Shown here: positions 51,222-59,086 of the stretch, piece after piece | Layout of the letters: each line of letters opens with the position of its first letter | Position numbering within the stretch: position 1 is the stretch's first letter | NCBI RefSeq assembly: GCF_001514205.1 | Contig: NZ_KQ948782.1 | Coordinates: 1 to 64,000 of the forward strand | Source of the DNA: Streptomyces griseoruber | GTDB lineage: Bacteria > Actinomycetota > Actinomycetes > Streptomycetales > Streptomycetaceae | Reading direction: 5' to 3' | DNA: 64,000 bases | The notes under the pieces: generated by a model | Told to the model about the DNA's origin: nothing | The model's database searches: none | The model's input: only the letters and a program-made list of their open reading frames with translations | Program-made: the position numbers and the translations under genes

Positions 51222-51674
51222 TCAGTCCCAGAGCGGGTAGGTCACCACACGCGGGAAGTGGTCCGGCCGGGCCCCGGTGTAGGTGAGGGTCATCCGGCTG
51301 TAGTGCCGCACCTGAGGGTGCTTCTTCCACGGCTTGGGATGGTCGAGCCTCACCTTCACGGCGTACGGGTGGAAGTGCCCGGCCGCGCAGTACGGTACGC
51401 AGTCGTTGACGACGTTGACCCCGCCCGCCCGTGCCGACCGCGTGCCCCAGTGGTTCCAGTGCAGCGAGGTCAGCCTGCTGTTGCCGTCGCCGCAGGCCAG
51501 CACGAAGGCGCTCGGCCGGACCTGCGGGTGCCAGAAGCAGTCCACCAGGACCGGCACGGCCACCTGCCGTGCCCCGGCCGACGGCGCGCCCGGCGCGGCC
51601 GAGGCGGTGCCGATCGCCGCGGTCAGTCCCAGCGCCGCACAGAGCATCACCGCTGTCCTCGTGAGGTGTCGCAT
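51222..51674 (-). CDS. small secreted protein, unknown
   Basis: A 150-residue exported protein. The signal peptide TRTAVMLCAALGLTAAIGTA is followed by a Cys-containing domain with PVLVDCFWHPQVRPSAFVLA and CGDGNSRLTSLHWNHWG. NDCVPYCAAGHFHPYAVKV and the end MTLTYTGARPDHFP complete it. Four cysteines could form two disulfides. It resembles conserved Streptomyces secreted hypotheticals of unknown role. ATG 51674 follows GGGAGCCGAC. Divergent from the second M4 protease. Confidence 0.7.
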   Translation of the reverse strand: MRHLTRTAVMLCAALGLTAAIGTASAAPGAPSAGARQVAVPVLVDCFWHPQVRPSAFVLACGDGNSRLTSLHWNHWGTRSARAGGVNVVNDCVPYCAAGHFHPYAVKVRLDHPKPWKKHPQVRHYSRMTLTYTGARPDHFPRVVTYPLWD

Positions 51675-52098
51675 GTCGGCTCCCGCCCGCCCGTCCCGGG
51701 GCCGGGTGCGTCCCGGGGAGTTCGGTACCGACGGTACGACGATGTGCGCAGGACGACCACTCGAACGGAGCAGTGCCGACCCGTAGGCGTGACCCGCCGA
51801 TGGCGGGGCGGCCGAAAATGTGCGTCCACCGGGCCGAATCCCCAGTCGGGCATGGTCATTTCCGGCCGAAGTTTTGGCATTCCCATGACAAAGCTGTGCA
51901 CCCAGTGCCACTCTGCTGCGGGCATTCACCGTTCCTTCACATGCACCTCATGAGGTGCATGCCCGTCCACCCCCCACTCCATCACCCCCCACCTCCTTCC
52001 ACCCGCCAGCCGTGCAGCGCTCCGGACCGGCCCATCCCGTCGGTCCGCCCCCCATCGGCCTCCACCCGAGGCCGACCGTCGCACCGAAGGAGAACCCG
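51675..52098. other. divergent promoter region of M4 protease 2
   Basis: A 424-base gap with no supported gene. It contains the perfect 22-bp palindrome at 51940-51961 and a long C-rich, Pro-coding-like leader before the TTG start. Confidence 0.5.
51940..51961. promoter_or_regulatory. 22-bp perfect palindrome
   Basis: Arms CATGCACCTCA and TGAGGTGCATG meet with no spacer, 138 bases upstream of the second M4 protease start. It is likely an operator for a dimeric regulator. No copy precedes the first M4 gene. Confidence 0.7.
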
Positions 52099-54366
52099 TT
52101 GCCCCGGCGACACCGTGCCACCCCCCGGCGCAGACGCGCCTCACTCATCGCCCTCACCACCGCCGGCACCCTGCTGACCCTCGGGGTGCAGACCGGCGCC
52201 GCCTCGGCGGCACCCGACCCGGGCCCCCGCAAGATCACCGCCACGCCCCGCGCCGGTGCCGAACCGACCGCCCTGTCTCCCGCCCGCCGCGCCTCGCTGA
52301 TCAAGAGCGCGCAGACCGCGGCCGGCACGACGGCCCAGCGGATCGGCCTCGGCGGCCAGGAGAAGCTGGTCGCCAAGGACGTCATCAAGGACGCCGACGG
52401 CACCACCCACACCCGCTACGAGCGCACCTACGCCGGGCTGCCCGTCCGCGGCGGTGACCTGGTCGTGCACGACAGGAGCGGCCGCACCACCGTGACGAAG
52501 GCGAGCGGTGCCACCCTCAAGGTGTCCTCGCTCACCCCGAAGCTCTCCGCCTCGAACGCCACCGGCAAAGCCCTCGCCGCCTCGAAGAAGGCCGACGTCA
52601 AGGGCTCGAAGACCGAGAACGCGCCCCGACTGGTCGTCTGGGCCGGCACCGGCAAGCCCGTCCTGGCCTGGGAGACCGTCGTCGAGGGCGTCCAGGAGGA
52701 CGGCACCCCGAGCGAACTCCAGGTCGTCACCGACGCCACCACGGGCAAGCAGATCCAGGCCGCGGAGAAGGTGCACACCGGCACCGGCACCGGCCAGTAC
52801 GTCGGCACGGTCCCGCTCGGCACCACCCTGTCCGGATCGACGTACCAGCTCACCGACCCCGACCGCGCCGGGCACAAGACGTACGACCTCAACCAGGGCA
52901 CCTCGGGCACCGGGACACTGTTCACGGACGACAACGATGTCTGGGGCAACGGTCTGCCGTCCAACCGCCAGACCGCCGGTGTCGACGTGGCCTTCGGTGC
53001 CGCCGCCACCTGGGACTACTACAAAGAGGTTTACGGCCGCAACGGCATCCGTAACGACGGGGTCGCCGCCTACAGCCGCGCCCACTACGGCAGCAGCTAT
53101 GTCAACGCCTTCTGGCAGGACAGCTGCTTCTGCATGACGTACGGCGACGGCTCGGGCAACACCCACCCGCTGACCGCCCTCGACGTGGCCGCCCACGAGA
53201 TGAGCCACGGCGTCACCGCCGCCACCGCCAACCTCACCTACTCCGGGGAGTCCGGCGGCCTGAACGAGGCGACCTCGGACATCTTCGCCGCGGCCGTCGA
53301 GTTCTACGAGAACCTCCCGGCCGACCCCGGTGACTACCTCGTCGGCGAGAAGATCGACATCAACGGCAACGGCACCCCGCTCCGCTACATGGACAAGCCC
53401 TCCAAGGACGGCTCCTCCCGCGACAGCTGGAGCTCCACCCTGGGCAGCGTCGACGTCCACTACTCCTCGGGCCCCGCGAACCACTTCTTCTACCTGCTCT
53501 CCGAGGGCAGCGGCGCCAAGACGATCAACGGCGTCTCCTACGACAGCCCGACCTACGACGGCCAGGCCGTGACCGGCATCGGCATCACCAACGCCGCCGC
53601 CATCTGGTACCGGGCGCTGACGACATACATGACCTCGTCGACGAACTACGCCGGTGCCCGCACCGCCACCCTCTCGGCCGCCGCCGACCTCTTCGGCGCC
53701 TACAGCCCGACCTACCTCGCCGTCGCGGACGCCTGGGCGGCCATCAACGTCGGCAGCCGGATCGCCCTCGGCGTCAACGTCGCCCCGATCGCCGACCAGA
53801 CCAGCGGCATCGGCCAGGCGGTCAGCCTCCAGGTGGACGCCTACACCACCAACTCGGGCGCCGGCCTGACCTACGAGGCGACCGGACTGCCGGACGGGCT
53901 GAGCATCAGCGCGAGCGGTCTGATCTCGGGCACGCCGACCACCCTGGGCACCGGTGACGTGACCCTCAAGGTCACCGACAGCACGGGGGCGTCCGTCACG
54001 GACACCTTCAGCTGGCGGATCGCGTACATCTACGCCAACGCCACCCGGGTCGACATCCCCGACAACGGCGCCGCCGTCGAGTCCCCGGTCACCATCACCG
54101 GCCGCGACGGCAACGCCTCCGCCACCACCTCGGTCTACGTCAACATCGTCCACACCTACCGCGGTGACCTGACGGTCGACCTCGTCGGCCCGAACGGCAC
54201 GGTCTACTCGCTGCTCAACCGCAGCGGCGGCTCCGCCGACAACGTCGACCAGACCTTCACCGTCGACGCCTCCGCCCAGCCGCTCAACGGCACCTGGAAG
54301 CTCCGCGTCCAGGACCGCGCCTCGATCGACGTGGGCTACATCCAGAACTGGCAGCTGACGCCCTGA
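52099..54366 (+). CDS. secreted M4 metalloprotease with P-domain
   Basis: A 755-residue secreted thermolysin-type protease, paralogue of the one at 29754. Order: signal peptide (LIALTTAGTLLTLGVQTG), FTP/PepSY propeptide, M4 domain, Ig domain, P-domain. Active site: HEMSH (His366, Glu367, His370), GGLNEATSD and DVHYSSGPANH. After the Ig domain (LPDGLSISASGLISGTPTTL) comes a P/Homo-B module: VDIPDNGAAVESPVTITG, NIVHTYRGDLTVDLVGPNG and NGTWKLRVQDRASID. TTG 52099 is the start, with AAGGAGAACCCG upstream. A GC hairpin follows the gene. Confidence 0.95.
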   Translation: MPRRHRATPRRRRASLIALTTAGTLLTLGVQTGAASAAPDPGPRKITATPRAGAEPTALSPARRASLIKSAQTAAGTTAQRIGLGGQEKLVAKDVIKDADGTTHTRYERTYAGLPVRGGDLVVHDRSGRTTVTKASGATLKVSSLTPKLSASNATGKALAASKKADVKGSKTENAPRLVVWAGTGKPVLAWETVVEGVQEDGTPSELQVVTDATTGKQIQAAEKVHTGTGTGQYVGTVPLGTTLSGSTYQLTDPDRAGHKTYDLNQGTSGTGTLFTDDNDVWGNGLPSNRQTAGVDVAFGAAATWDYYKEVYGRNGIRNDGVAAYSRAHYGSSYVNAFWQDSCFCMTYGDGSGNTHPLTALDVAAHEMSHGVTAATANLTYSGESGGLNEATSDIFAAAVEFYENLPADPGDYLVGEKIDINGNGTPLRYMDKPSKDGSSRDSWSSTLGSVDVHYSSGPANHFFYLLSEGSGAKTINGVSYDSPTYDGQAVTGIGITNAAAIWYRALTTYMTSSTNYAGARTATLSAAADLFGAYSPTYLAVADAWAAINVGSRIALGVNVAPIADQTSGIGQAVSLQVDAYTTNSGAGLTYEATGLPDGLSISASGLISGTPTTLGTGDVTLKVTDSTGASVTDTFSWRIAYIYANATRVDIPDNGAAVESPVTITGRDGNASATTSVYVNIVHTYRGDLTVDLVGPNGTVYSLLNRSGGSADNVDQTFTVDASAQPLNGTWKLRVQDRASIDVGYIQNWQLTP

Positions 54367-54427
54367 CCCCGATACCCCCCTGACCTCGAGGGGTTACCCG
54401 ACCTGAGGCCAGGGGAACGCTCCACCA

Positions 54428-54461
54428 CCGCCGCCCGGCCCCTCGAGGGTCCGGGCGGCGG
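54428..54461. terminator. GC hairpin terminator
   Basis: An 11-bp perfect stem (54428-54438 / 54451-54461) with a 12-base loop between the convergent M4 protease and the 54477 gene. Confidence 0.65.
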
Positions 54462-54476
54462 CCCGGGTCGGGCCCC

Positions 54477-55175
54477 TCACCGCTGGGGAGCGGCGTCCGC
54501 CGCGAGCTGCGCCAGGGGAGTGCCGCCGGCCCACAGCAGCAACCGGGGGCCGTCGATCAGATACGTGTGGCCCCGGCGCGCGGCCCACACCTCGTCGCGG
54601 TGGGTGAACGTGCCCCGGTGCACCACGAGCCGCAGCGCCGGAGCGGCCCAGCCGCGTGCCGCCGCCCGCGTCCGGCAGGAACAGGCCTCGTCCTCGTCGG
54701 GCAGCGGTTCCGCCACCGGACGGAACGCCACGTCGAGCACTCGCCCCCGGTCGTCCCGGGCGGCGAGATGCAGCGCGTCGTGGCGCGGCGGCGGCAGCAC
54801 CCGCCAGCCGTCCCGCCGCAGCATCCGGGCCACCGCCACCACCAGCGCCGGCATGTCCAGCTCCGCCAGCTCCTCCGGGGTGTAGCGACCCCCGCGCCGC
54901 CGGGCGTACGGCCGTGAGCGGCGCCGCAGGGCCGCACCGGCGACCGCCGGCACCACCAGGACCGGGACACAGGCCCAGGGGCCGCACCATCGGAAGACCA
55001 GCGCCAGCCCCACGACCAGCGCGCACACGGCCACGATCAGCAGGGCCAGCGCGGGCAGGACCTCCCGTAACCGGGGCCCGTCACGGCCCGCCGCACGCAG
55101 CTCCCGCACCGCGCGGCGCCGCCGGGCCCGCCCCGACTCGTCCTCCGGTAATCGCTCCAGCCCGCCTGCCGTCAC
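54477..55175 (-). CDS. membrane protein with endonuclease-like domain, TTA codons
   Basis: A 232-residue protein. Two helices (VLPALALLIVAVCALVVGLA; WACVPVLVVPAVAGAAL) are followed by a soluble domain. That domain has MPALVVAVARMLRRDGW, DALHLAARDDRGRVLDVAF and a final RGHTYLIDGPRLLLWAGG, an outline like the Mrr/restriction-endonuclease fold of many small Streptomyces membrane proteins. Two CxC cysteines (EACSCRTRA) are present. Codons 9 and 36 are TTA, so expression should depend on bldA. The catalytic residues of nucleases are not clear. Start GTG 55175. Confidence 0.7.
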   Translation of the reverse strand: MTAGGLERLPEDESGRARRRRAVRELRAAGRDGPRLREVLPALALLIVAVCALVVGLALVFRWCGPWACVPVLVVPAVAGAALRRRSRPYARRRGGRYTPEELAELDMPALVVAVARMLRRDGWRVLPPPRHDALHLAARDDRGRVLDVAFRPVAEPLPDEDEACSCRTRAAARGWAAPALRLVVHRGTFTHRDEVWAARRGHTYLIDGPRLLLWAGGTPLAQLAADAAPQR

Positions 55176-55414
55176 GGTCGCCCCCCAGCCCGTACGCCCC
55201 GATGTGCGAGTGAGAGCGGGCTACCCGTCGACACGCCGCCGATGCGGAAAACGCTTCCGTGCGCCCCTGTGCGCCCCGCGTTCCTGGCCGAGGACCGCTC
55301 TCACGGCTCCCACCGCTCCGGCCCCGGCCCGGACGGACCTGGACGCCGGCCCGGGTGCCGGTCGGGGGCGTCGTCGGTGGGGCGTTGTCAGTGGCGCGTG
55401 CCAAGCTGCTGGTC

Positions 55415-55687
55415 ATGGACGAGGCTGAGTTCTTGCGGGGCCGGGTGTACGGCGCCGACCACGACGACGCGGGCCCCCGCCCGGACCGTGCGTACGCCGA
55501 GCTGGTGGGCGGCCCGCTCGACGGCCTGCTGCTCGACGTCACGGACCGCATCGACCACGAGTCCGGCGAGGTGGAACTCCCCACGGAGATAGGCCGCTAC
55601 GGCCCCGGCGGCCGGACCCTGTACGTGCGGCGCCCCACCGACGCCGCGCGCTTCGACTGGCGCGGCGACGCTCCCGGCACCCCCTGA
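55415..55687 (+). CDS. small conserved hypothetical
   Basis: A 90-residue acidic protein: MDEAEFLRGRVYGADHDDAG, AYAELVGGPLDGLLLDVTDR and a C-terminal YGPGGRTLYVRRPTD. I do not recognise the family, but codon bias is strong and the frame is open. GTG 55391 is an alternative start giving VARAKLLVMDEAEF. No signal or membrane segment. Confidence 0.55.
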   Translation: MDEAEFLRGRVYGADHDDAGPRPDRAYAELVGGPLDGLLLDVTDRIDHESGEVELPTEIGRYGPGGRTLYVRRPTDAARFDWRGDAPGTP

Positions 55688-55698
55688 GGGGAGACCCC

Positions 55699-55848
55699 GT
55701 CCCGTCGTATGCCGCGCACCCCCTGTCCCTCGGGTACTGGCGCGACTTCGGTGACCACCGGCCGTCCGAGAAGCGGCGTGAGATCGCGCTGCGCGCCGTC
55801 GGCCTCGGGATCACCCATCACGATCAGGAACTCACCGAGCTGGGCTGA
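55699..55848 (+). pseudogene. ORF relic without start codon
   Basis: A frame with strong codon bias reads SLGYWRDFGDHRPSEKRREI and ALRAVGLGITHHDQELTELG and ends at TGA 55846-55848. No ATG, GTG or TTG occurs in frame upstream before the frame dissolves into the previous gene. It appears to be the C-terminus of a lost or frameshifted protein of unknown family. Confidence 0.4.
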
Positions 55849-55884
55849 GCCCGGGGTGCCCTCGCGCGGAGTTGGCCGGAAGTG

Positions 55885-55906
55885 TGTTCGTTCGATCGTA
55901 CGAACA
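55885..55906. promoter_or_regulatory. 22-bp near-perfect palindrome
   Basis: Arms TGTTCGTTCGA and TCGTACGAACA are complementary except for one pair, centred on CGATCG, 132 bases upstream of the chitosanase start. Likely operator or promoter element. Confidence 0.5.
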
Positions 55907-55944
55907 TTCTTGCGGTGGGGTTACTTCTCCGCCGACGGCTTGAT

Positions 55945-55957
55945 AGGAAACTTTCCT
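55945..55957. promoter_or_regulatory. chitosanase operator (CsnR-type palindrome)
   Basis: AGGAAA-C-TTTCCT is a perfect 13-bp palindrome 81 bases upstream of the chitosanase start. It resembles the AGGAAA/TTTCCT operator described before Streptomyces chitosanase genes and bound by the ROK-family repressor CsnR. Induction by chitosan oligomers is therefore likely. Confidence 0.7.
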
Positions 55958-56037
55958 GTCAGTTCAGTCCGGCGACACAGCAGCACACCAGCACAGGCAC
56001 AGACTCGCCCCACCCCCCACTTCCCCCTGGAGTCACC

Positions 56038-56859
56038 GTGGTGCCCATTCCCGCCTCCCGCCGTACCTTCCTCGCCCTCACCGGCGCCCTGGCCGGGGCC
56101 GTCGCGGCCGCCCCGCTGCTCGCCCCGTCCCGGGCGGGCGCCGTGACCGCGGCCGGGCTCGACGCCCCGGCGAAGAAGGAGATCGCGATGAAGCTGGTCT
56201 CGAGCGCGGAGAACTCCTCGCTCGACTGGAAGGCCCAGTACAAGTACATCGAGGACATCGGCGACGGCCGCGGCTACACCGCCGGGATCATCGGCTTCTG
56301 CTCCGGCACCGGCGACATGCTCGACCTCGTGGAGCTCTACACCGACCGCAAGCCCGGCAACGTCCTCGCCAAGTACCTCCCGGCGCTCCGCTCGGTCGAC
56401 GGCAGCGACTCCCACGCGGGGCTCGACCCGAACTACCCCAAGGACTGGCGCAAGGCCGCCCAGGACACCGCGTTCCAGCAGGCGCAGAACGACGAACGCG
56501 ACCGGGTCTACTTCAACCCGGCCGTCAAGCAGGGCAAGGCGGACGGTCTGCGGGCCCTGGGCCAGTTCACGTACTACGACGCGATCGTGATGCACGGCGA
56601 CGGCGACGACCCCACCAGCTTCCGCAACATCCGCAAGCGGGCCCTGCGCAGCGCCAAGCCGCCGGCCCAGGGCGGCAACGAGACGACGTACCTCAACGCC
56701 TTCCTCGACGCGCGCGTCTGGGCCATGAAACAGGAGGAGGCGCACAGCGACACCAGCCGCGTCGACACCGCCCAGCGGGTCTTCCTGCACAAGGGCAACC
56801 TCGACCTCGACCCGCCGCTGGACTGGAAGGTCTACGGCGACAGCTACCACCTCGCCTAG
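56038..56859 (+). CDS. csnA: secreted GH46 chitosanase
   Basis: A 273-residue secreted endo-chitosanase. A Tat-type signal (RRTFLALTGALAGAVAAAPL) precedes the mature enzyme. The general acid Glu58 is in SSAENSSLDW and the base Asp76 in YIEDIGDGRGYT, with the 18-residue spacing of GH46. GIIGFCSGTGDMLDLVELYT and YFNPAVKQGKADGLRALGQF are conserved. The protein ends with DWKVYGDSYHL. GGAG precedes two adjacent GTG codons (56038, 56041). A CsnR-type operator is upstream and a large hairpin follows. Confidence 0.94.
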   Translation: MVPIPASRRTFLALTGALAGAVAAAPLLAPSRAGAVTAAGLDAPAKKEIAMKLVSSAENSSLDWKAQYKYIEDIGDGRGYTAGIIGFCSGTGDMLDLVELYTDRKPGNVLAKYLPALRSVDGSDSHAGLDPNYPKDWRKAAQDTAFQQAQNDERDRVYFNPAVKQGKADGLRALGQFTYYDAIVMHGDGDDPTSFRNIRKRALRSAKPPAQGGNETTYLNAFLDARVWAMKQEEAHSDTSRVDTAQRVFLHKGNLDLDPPLDWKVYGDSYHLA

Positions 56860-56930
56860 GGCGTGTGCCGAAAGCGGCGTCGTCCGCCCGGAGGGCGGGC
56901 CGGACAGGACTTTCGGCACACGCCCTAGGC
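56854..56930. terminator. large bidirectional terminator
   Basis: Two perfect 21-base arms (56854-56874 / 56910-56930) enclose a 35-base loop that itself folds. The TAG stops of chitosanase (56857-56859) and of the convergent MOSC gene (56925-56927) lie in matching places in the two arms. Confidence 0.85.
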
Positions 56931-57434
56931 GGGCCCGGGCGGTGTGTCGAGCACCTCGAACGTCGCCCGCCCGACGGCCAGTACACCGTCGGACAACGGC
57001 GTGCACCGCACACCGCCCTTGTCGCGCAGTGACCGCCGCGCCCCCGGCCCGACCGTGACGTCCATCCAGGCGCACGGCCGGGCCGGCCGGTTCACGGCGA
57101 ACACCACGGGACCGGTCCCGCTGTCGAGCGCGATGGTCGAGCCGACGTACGCGTCGATGTCGACGCCCCGGAGCAGGATGTTCCGCCGGGTCTGCCGCAG
57201 CCCCACGGTGCTGCCGGGGCGTACCGGCAGACTCTCCGCGGCCATGATGGTCACCGCCGCGTCCCGGTGCGCCGGACGGCCGAAGTACCGGTCCCCGACC
57301 AGCCCGAGGCCCCGCCGGACCTCCACCCGCGTCGCCCGCTCGTCCTCGGGACCGTCCGCCGGTCCGTCCGAGGGACGCCCCGCGAACCGGTGCCCGGCGG
57401 ACACCAGCAACTCCACCACCTCGATCTCGGCCAT
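56925..57434 (-). CDS. MOSC-domain protein
   Basis: A 169-residue MOSC-domain protein. VEVRRGLGLVGDRYFGRPAH, the hallmark start, is followed by AAVTIMAAESLPV and RRNILLRGVDID. The conserved sulfur-carrier Cys lies in RPARPCAWMDV, and the domain ends GVRCTPLSDGVLAVG. MOSC proteins relate to molybdenum cofactor sulfuration and related reductive pathways. No beta-barrel partner domain is attached. Cytoplasmic. Confidence 0.9.
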   Translation of the reverse strand: MAEIEVVELLVSAGHRFAGRPSDGPADGPEDERATRVEVRRGLGLVGDRYFGRPAHRDAAVTIMAAESLPVRPGSTVGLRQTRRNILLRGVDIDAYVGSTIALDSGTGPVVFAVNRPARPCAWMDVTVGPGARRSLRDKGGVRCTPLSDGVLAVGRATFEVLDTPPGPA

Positions 57435-57448
57435 GACCTCAGCCTAGG

Positions 57449-57484
57449 CCCGTGGAGGGAGCGGTCCGCCGCTCCCTCCACGGG
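57449..57484 (-). terminator. terminator after lipase gene
   Basis: A 16-bp perfect stem (57449-57464 / 57469-57484) with loop TCCG, 30 bases beyond the lipase stop. Between hairpin and stop, TCACGGC units repeat four times (57490-57520). Confidence 0.75.
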
Positions 57485-57513
57485 TGACGTCACGGCATCA
57501 CGGCGTCACGGCG

Positions 57514-58845
57514 TCACGGCTTCAGCGGCAGCGTCGCGCAGTTCGACGACGCGGGCTTTCCGTCGAGCCGGTCGGTCAGCCACGAGATCGCGTCGCCCTG
57601 GTCGATGAGCAGGGGAGCGAAGTGGTTGAGCACCGCCCGGCCCAGGCCGGGCAGCACCACCGGCTTGTACGTGACGTCCACGCCCTTCGCGCACCAGGCC
57701 ACGGCGAGCGCCCGCGCCTGGGCGTGGGGGACGAGGTTGTCGGCGGTGCCGGTCGCCAGCCGCACCGGGGAGGTCGGCTTCAGCGTGCCGATGCGCTGGT
57801 CGGCGAGGAACGCCTGGAGCGCCGGCTCCTCCTCGACGATGTCGCTGATCGAGCTGCCGTCGGTGGTCCAGGAGGTGCTGCGGGCCGAGTTGTAGGCGAG
57901 CAGGGCGTCGCCCACGCACATGGTCGACAGATCCTTCAGGGCCGCCTTGCCGGCCGCGTTGAGATGGGCCTCCGCGATCGGCTTCAGCTTGGGGTCGGAC
58001 TGCACGAACCCGTTCACCGACCAGCCGAGCGCCCCCGCGAGGTCACTGCCGTCGATGGCCCGGGTGACCGCGGCCAGGTCGGCGGGCGGGGCACCGGTGT
58101 AGGTGCCGGCGAGCGTGACGTCGGGGGCGTAGGAGGGCTGGAGTTCGGCTGCGGCCGCCGTGGCTCCGCCGCCCTGGCTGTAGCCGTACAGCGCGACCCG
58201 GGAGGCGGTCGTGAGCGACGTACCGCCGAGGGAACGGGCGGCGCGGACGGCGTCCAGGACGGCGTGCGCCTCGTCGACCCGGTTGACGTACGTGTGCAGC
58301 CGGTCCGTCGCGCCCAGCCCGGGATAGTCGGTGACCACGACGGCGATGCCGCGCGCGAGCAGCCGGTAGATCGCCAGGTTCTCGTAACCGACCGACAGGG
58401 TCTGGAGATTGACGGTGAGGGGATGCTCCAGTCCGAGGGAGGCGGCGCACTGGTCACCCTGTCCCATCGTGCCGGGAGCCACCGCGACCAGCGGACGCGC
58501 CCCGCTGCCCCGCCAGGCGGCCGTCGGCTCGATGTAGGCGCCGGTGACCGCGACGGGCCCGCCGGCGGAGTCCGTGGACTTGTACATCAGCCGGGTCGCC
58601 GTGCCGGGGAGCGGACCGTCGACGCCGGGCAGGCTCAGGGCGAGGGGGAGGGGTTCGGTGCGGACCAGGGTGCCGTCGGCAGCCGGGAGGGTGGCGGGCG
58701 GGTTGTAGAAGGTGGGGATGGTGACACCGCGGGAGACCACGGCGTCCGTGTCCGTGTCGCCGGCGGCGGTGGCCGGGACGGCCGTCGTGCCGAGGCAGGC
58801 AGCCACGGTCACGGCCGCGGCCAGCAGTCTGGTGGGGGCGGGCAT
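57514..58845 (-). CDS. secretory lipase (LIP family)
   Basis: A 443-residue secreted lipase or esterase. The signal peptide is RLLAAAVTVAACLGTTAVPA. The serine nucleophile is in VALYGYSQGGGATAAAA, the Asp probably in RLATGTADNLVPHAQ, and the His in AVLNHFAPL. LVAVAPGTMGQGDQCAAS and YPGLGATDRLHTYVN are features of the LIP Pfam family (Candida LipA-type). GAYIEPTAAWRGSG lies in the first strand region. It is divergent from the AraC regulator at 59087, a likely controller. Confidence 0.88.
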   Translation of the reverse strand: MPAPTRLLAAAVTVAACLGTTAVPATAAGDTDTDAVVSRGVTIPTFYNPPATLPAADGTLVRTEPLPLALSLPGVDGPLPGTATRLMYKSTDSAGGPVAVTGAYIEPTAAWRGSGARPLVAVAPGTMGQGDQCAASLGLEHPLTVNLQTLSVGYENLAIYRLLARGIAVVVTDYPGLGATDRLHTYVNRVDEAHAVLDAVRAARSLGGTSLTTASRVALYGYSQGGGATAAAAELQPSYAPDVTLAGTYTGAPPADLAAVTRAIDGSDLAGALGWSVNGFVQSDPKLKPIAEAHLNAAGKAALKDLSTMCVGDALLAYNSARSTSWTTDGSSISDIVEEEPALQAFLADQRIGTLKPTSPVRLATGTADNLVPHAQARALAVAWCAKGVDVTYKPVVLPGLGRAVLNHFAPLLIDQGDAISWLTDRLDGKPASSNCATLPLKP

Positions 58846-58967
58846 GGCGGACCTCCGGGGGAGAGGGGAGGCCCGAGCCTTCCTCTGCGGCTCGGGTGGG
58901 GGACGGCACGGAGCGCCGGTCGTCCCGACCGCAGCCCCGTACCGCTCTTAGACGAACTGTCAGGACC

Positions 58968-59030
58968 GTACCGACCGGGGGGTTACCGCGGGTACTGGTC
59001 GGTAGGTTACGGTTCGGTAATATGACCGCG
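58968..59030. promoter_or_regulatory. GGTTAC/GGTA repeat cluster
   Basis: Between the lipase and AraC genes, GGTTAC occurs twice and GGTA several more times, and GTACCGACC finds an inverted partner GGTCGGTA. The layout is consistent with multiple half-sites for the AraC protein. Confidence 0.4.
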
Positions 59031-59086
59031 GGTGCTCGGAGAGCCACCCTCAACAGGCGTGATGACCTGTGTGATTGACTGCTTGA

